Shown: positions 32,827 to 32,843 of the stretch, in pieces
Position numbering within the stretch: position 1 is the stretch's first letter
Layout: every line of letters begins with the position of its first letter
NCBI GenBank assembly: GCA_903970555.1
Contig: CAJCJD010000116.1
Span: 1 to 32,843 of the forward strand
Direction of reading: 5' to 3'
Source of the DNA: Vulcanimicrobiota bacterium
GTDB lineage: Bacteria > Pseudomonadota > Gammaproteobacteria > Xanthomonadales > Rhodanobacteraceae
Length of the DNA: 32,843 nucleotides
Program-made: the position numbers and the translations under genes
Notes under the pieces: generated by a model
Told to the model about the DNA's origin: nothing
The model's input: only the letters and a program-made list of their open reading frames with translations
The model's database searches: none

Positions 32827-32843
32827 AGATCGGAAGAGCACAC
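32827..32843 (+). other. Illumina adapter sequence at contig end
   Basis: The final 17 bases, AGATCGGAAGAGCACAC, are identical to the start of the standard Illumina TruSeq read-1 adapter. Translated on the minus strand they give the well-known artefact start MCSSDL. This is library contamination, not genomic DNA, and bases just before it should be treated with caution. Confidence 0.97.

Noticed and set aside
32637-32843. Minus-strand frame starting MCSSDL at the right edge
   Set aside because: Its start is encoded by the Illumina adapter and it overlaps the response regulator in another frame.

Overview
The window is high-GC, densely coded DNA from a Gram-negative bacterium. It carries a two-partner (type Vb) secretion pair whose exoprotein has an ESPR-type extended signal peptide, several Sec/Tat-exported enzymes, and many LysR and AraC regulators. 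A proteobacterium fits; Xanthomonadales/Rhodanobacteraceae or Burkholderiales are plausible guesses but nothing here proves a genus. The last 17 bases match the start of the Illumina TruSeq adapter, so the right edge is very probably a contig end from a short-read assembly.

Layout. (1) 1-2090, minus strand: LysR regulator, a XapX-domain membrane protein and a dienelactone hydrolase that runs off the left edge. (2) 2575-7693, plus strand: an AraC regulator, then a tight run of four hydrolases (Tat-exported alpha/beta hydrolase, dehalogenase/epoxide-hydrolase-like protein with an Asp nucleophile, exported metallo-beta-lactamase-fold enzyme, exported alpha/beta hydrolase). (3) 7935-10872: a MOSC + flavin reductase + [2Fe-2S] fusion, divergent from a pyridoxamine-phosphate-oxidase-like flavoprotein. 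(4) 10897-12706: a frameshifted LysR gene divergent from a short-chain dehydrogenase, with a perfect 9-bp inverted repeat between them. (5) 13101-16345: a DUF1348-like protein, a second dienelactone hydrolase with an altered nucleophile elbow, a small secreted protein, two very short gene stubs behind good ribosome-binding sites, an N-terminally truncated DJ-1/PfpI gene, and short repeats that look like rearrangement or insertion-sequence scars. (6) 16346-19362: a TonB-like-topology protein with three cysteine pairs, and an SDR divergent from an AraC regulator. (7) 19537-32677: TpsB transporter and a 3188-residue TpsA exoprotein in a translationally coupled pair, about 1.1 kb of non-coding DNA, and a response regulator with an AraC-type output domain.

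The most distinctive system is the TpsA/TpsB pair. TpsA has about 28 YDG-type modules arranged in higher-order repeats and a CX4C motif near its C-terminus holding what appear to be the only cysteines of the mature protein. This resembles the disulfide anchor described for the HMW1 adhesin and suggests a surface-retained giant adhesin. The neighbouring response regulator is a candidate controller, which is inference from position only.
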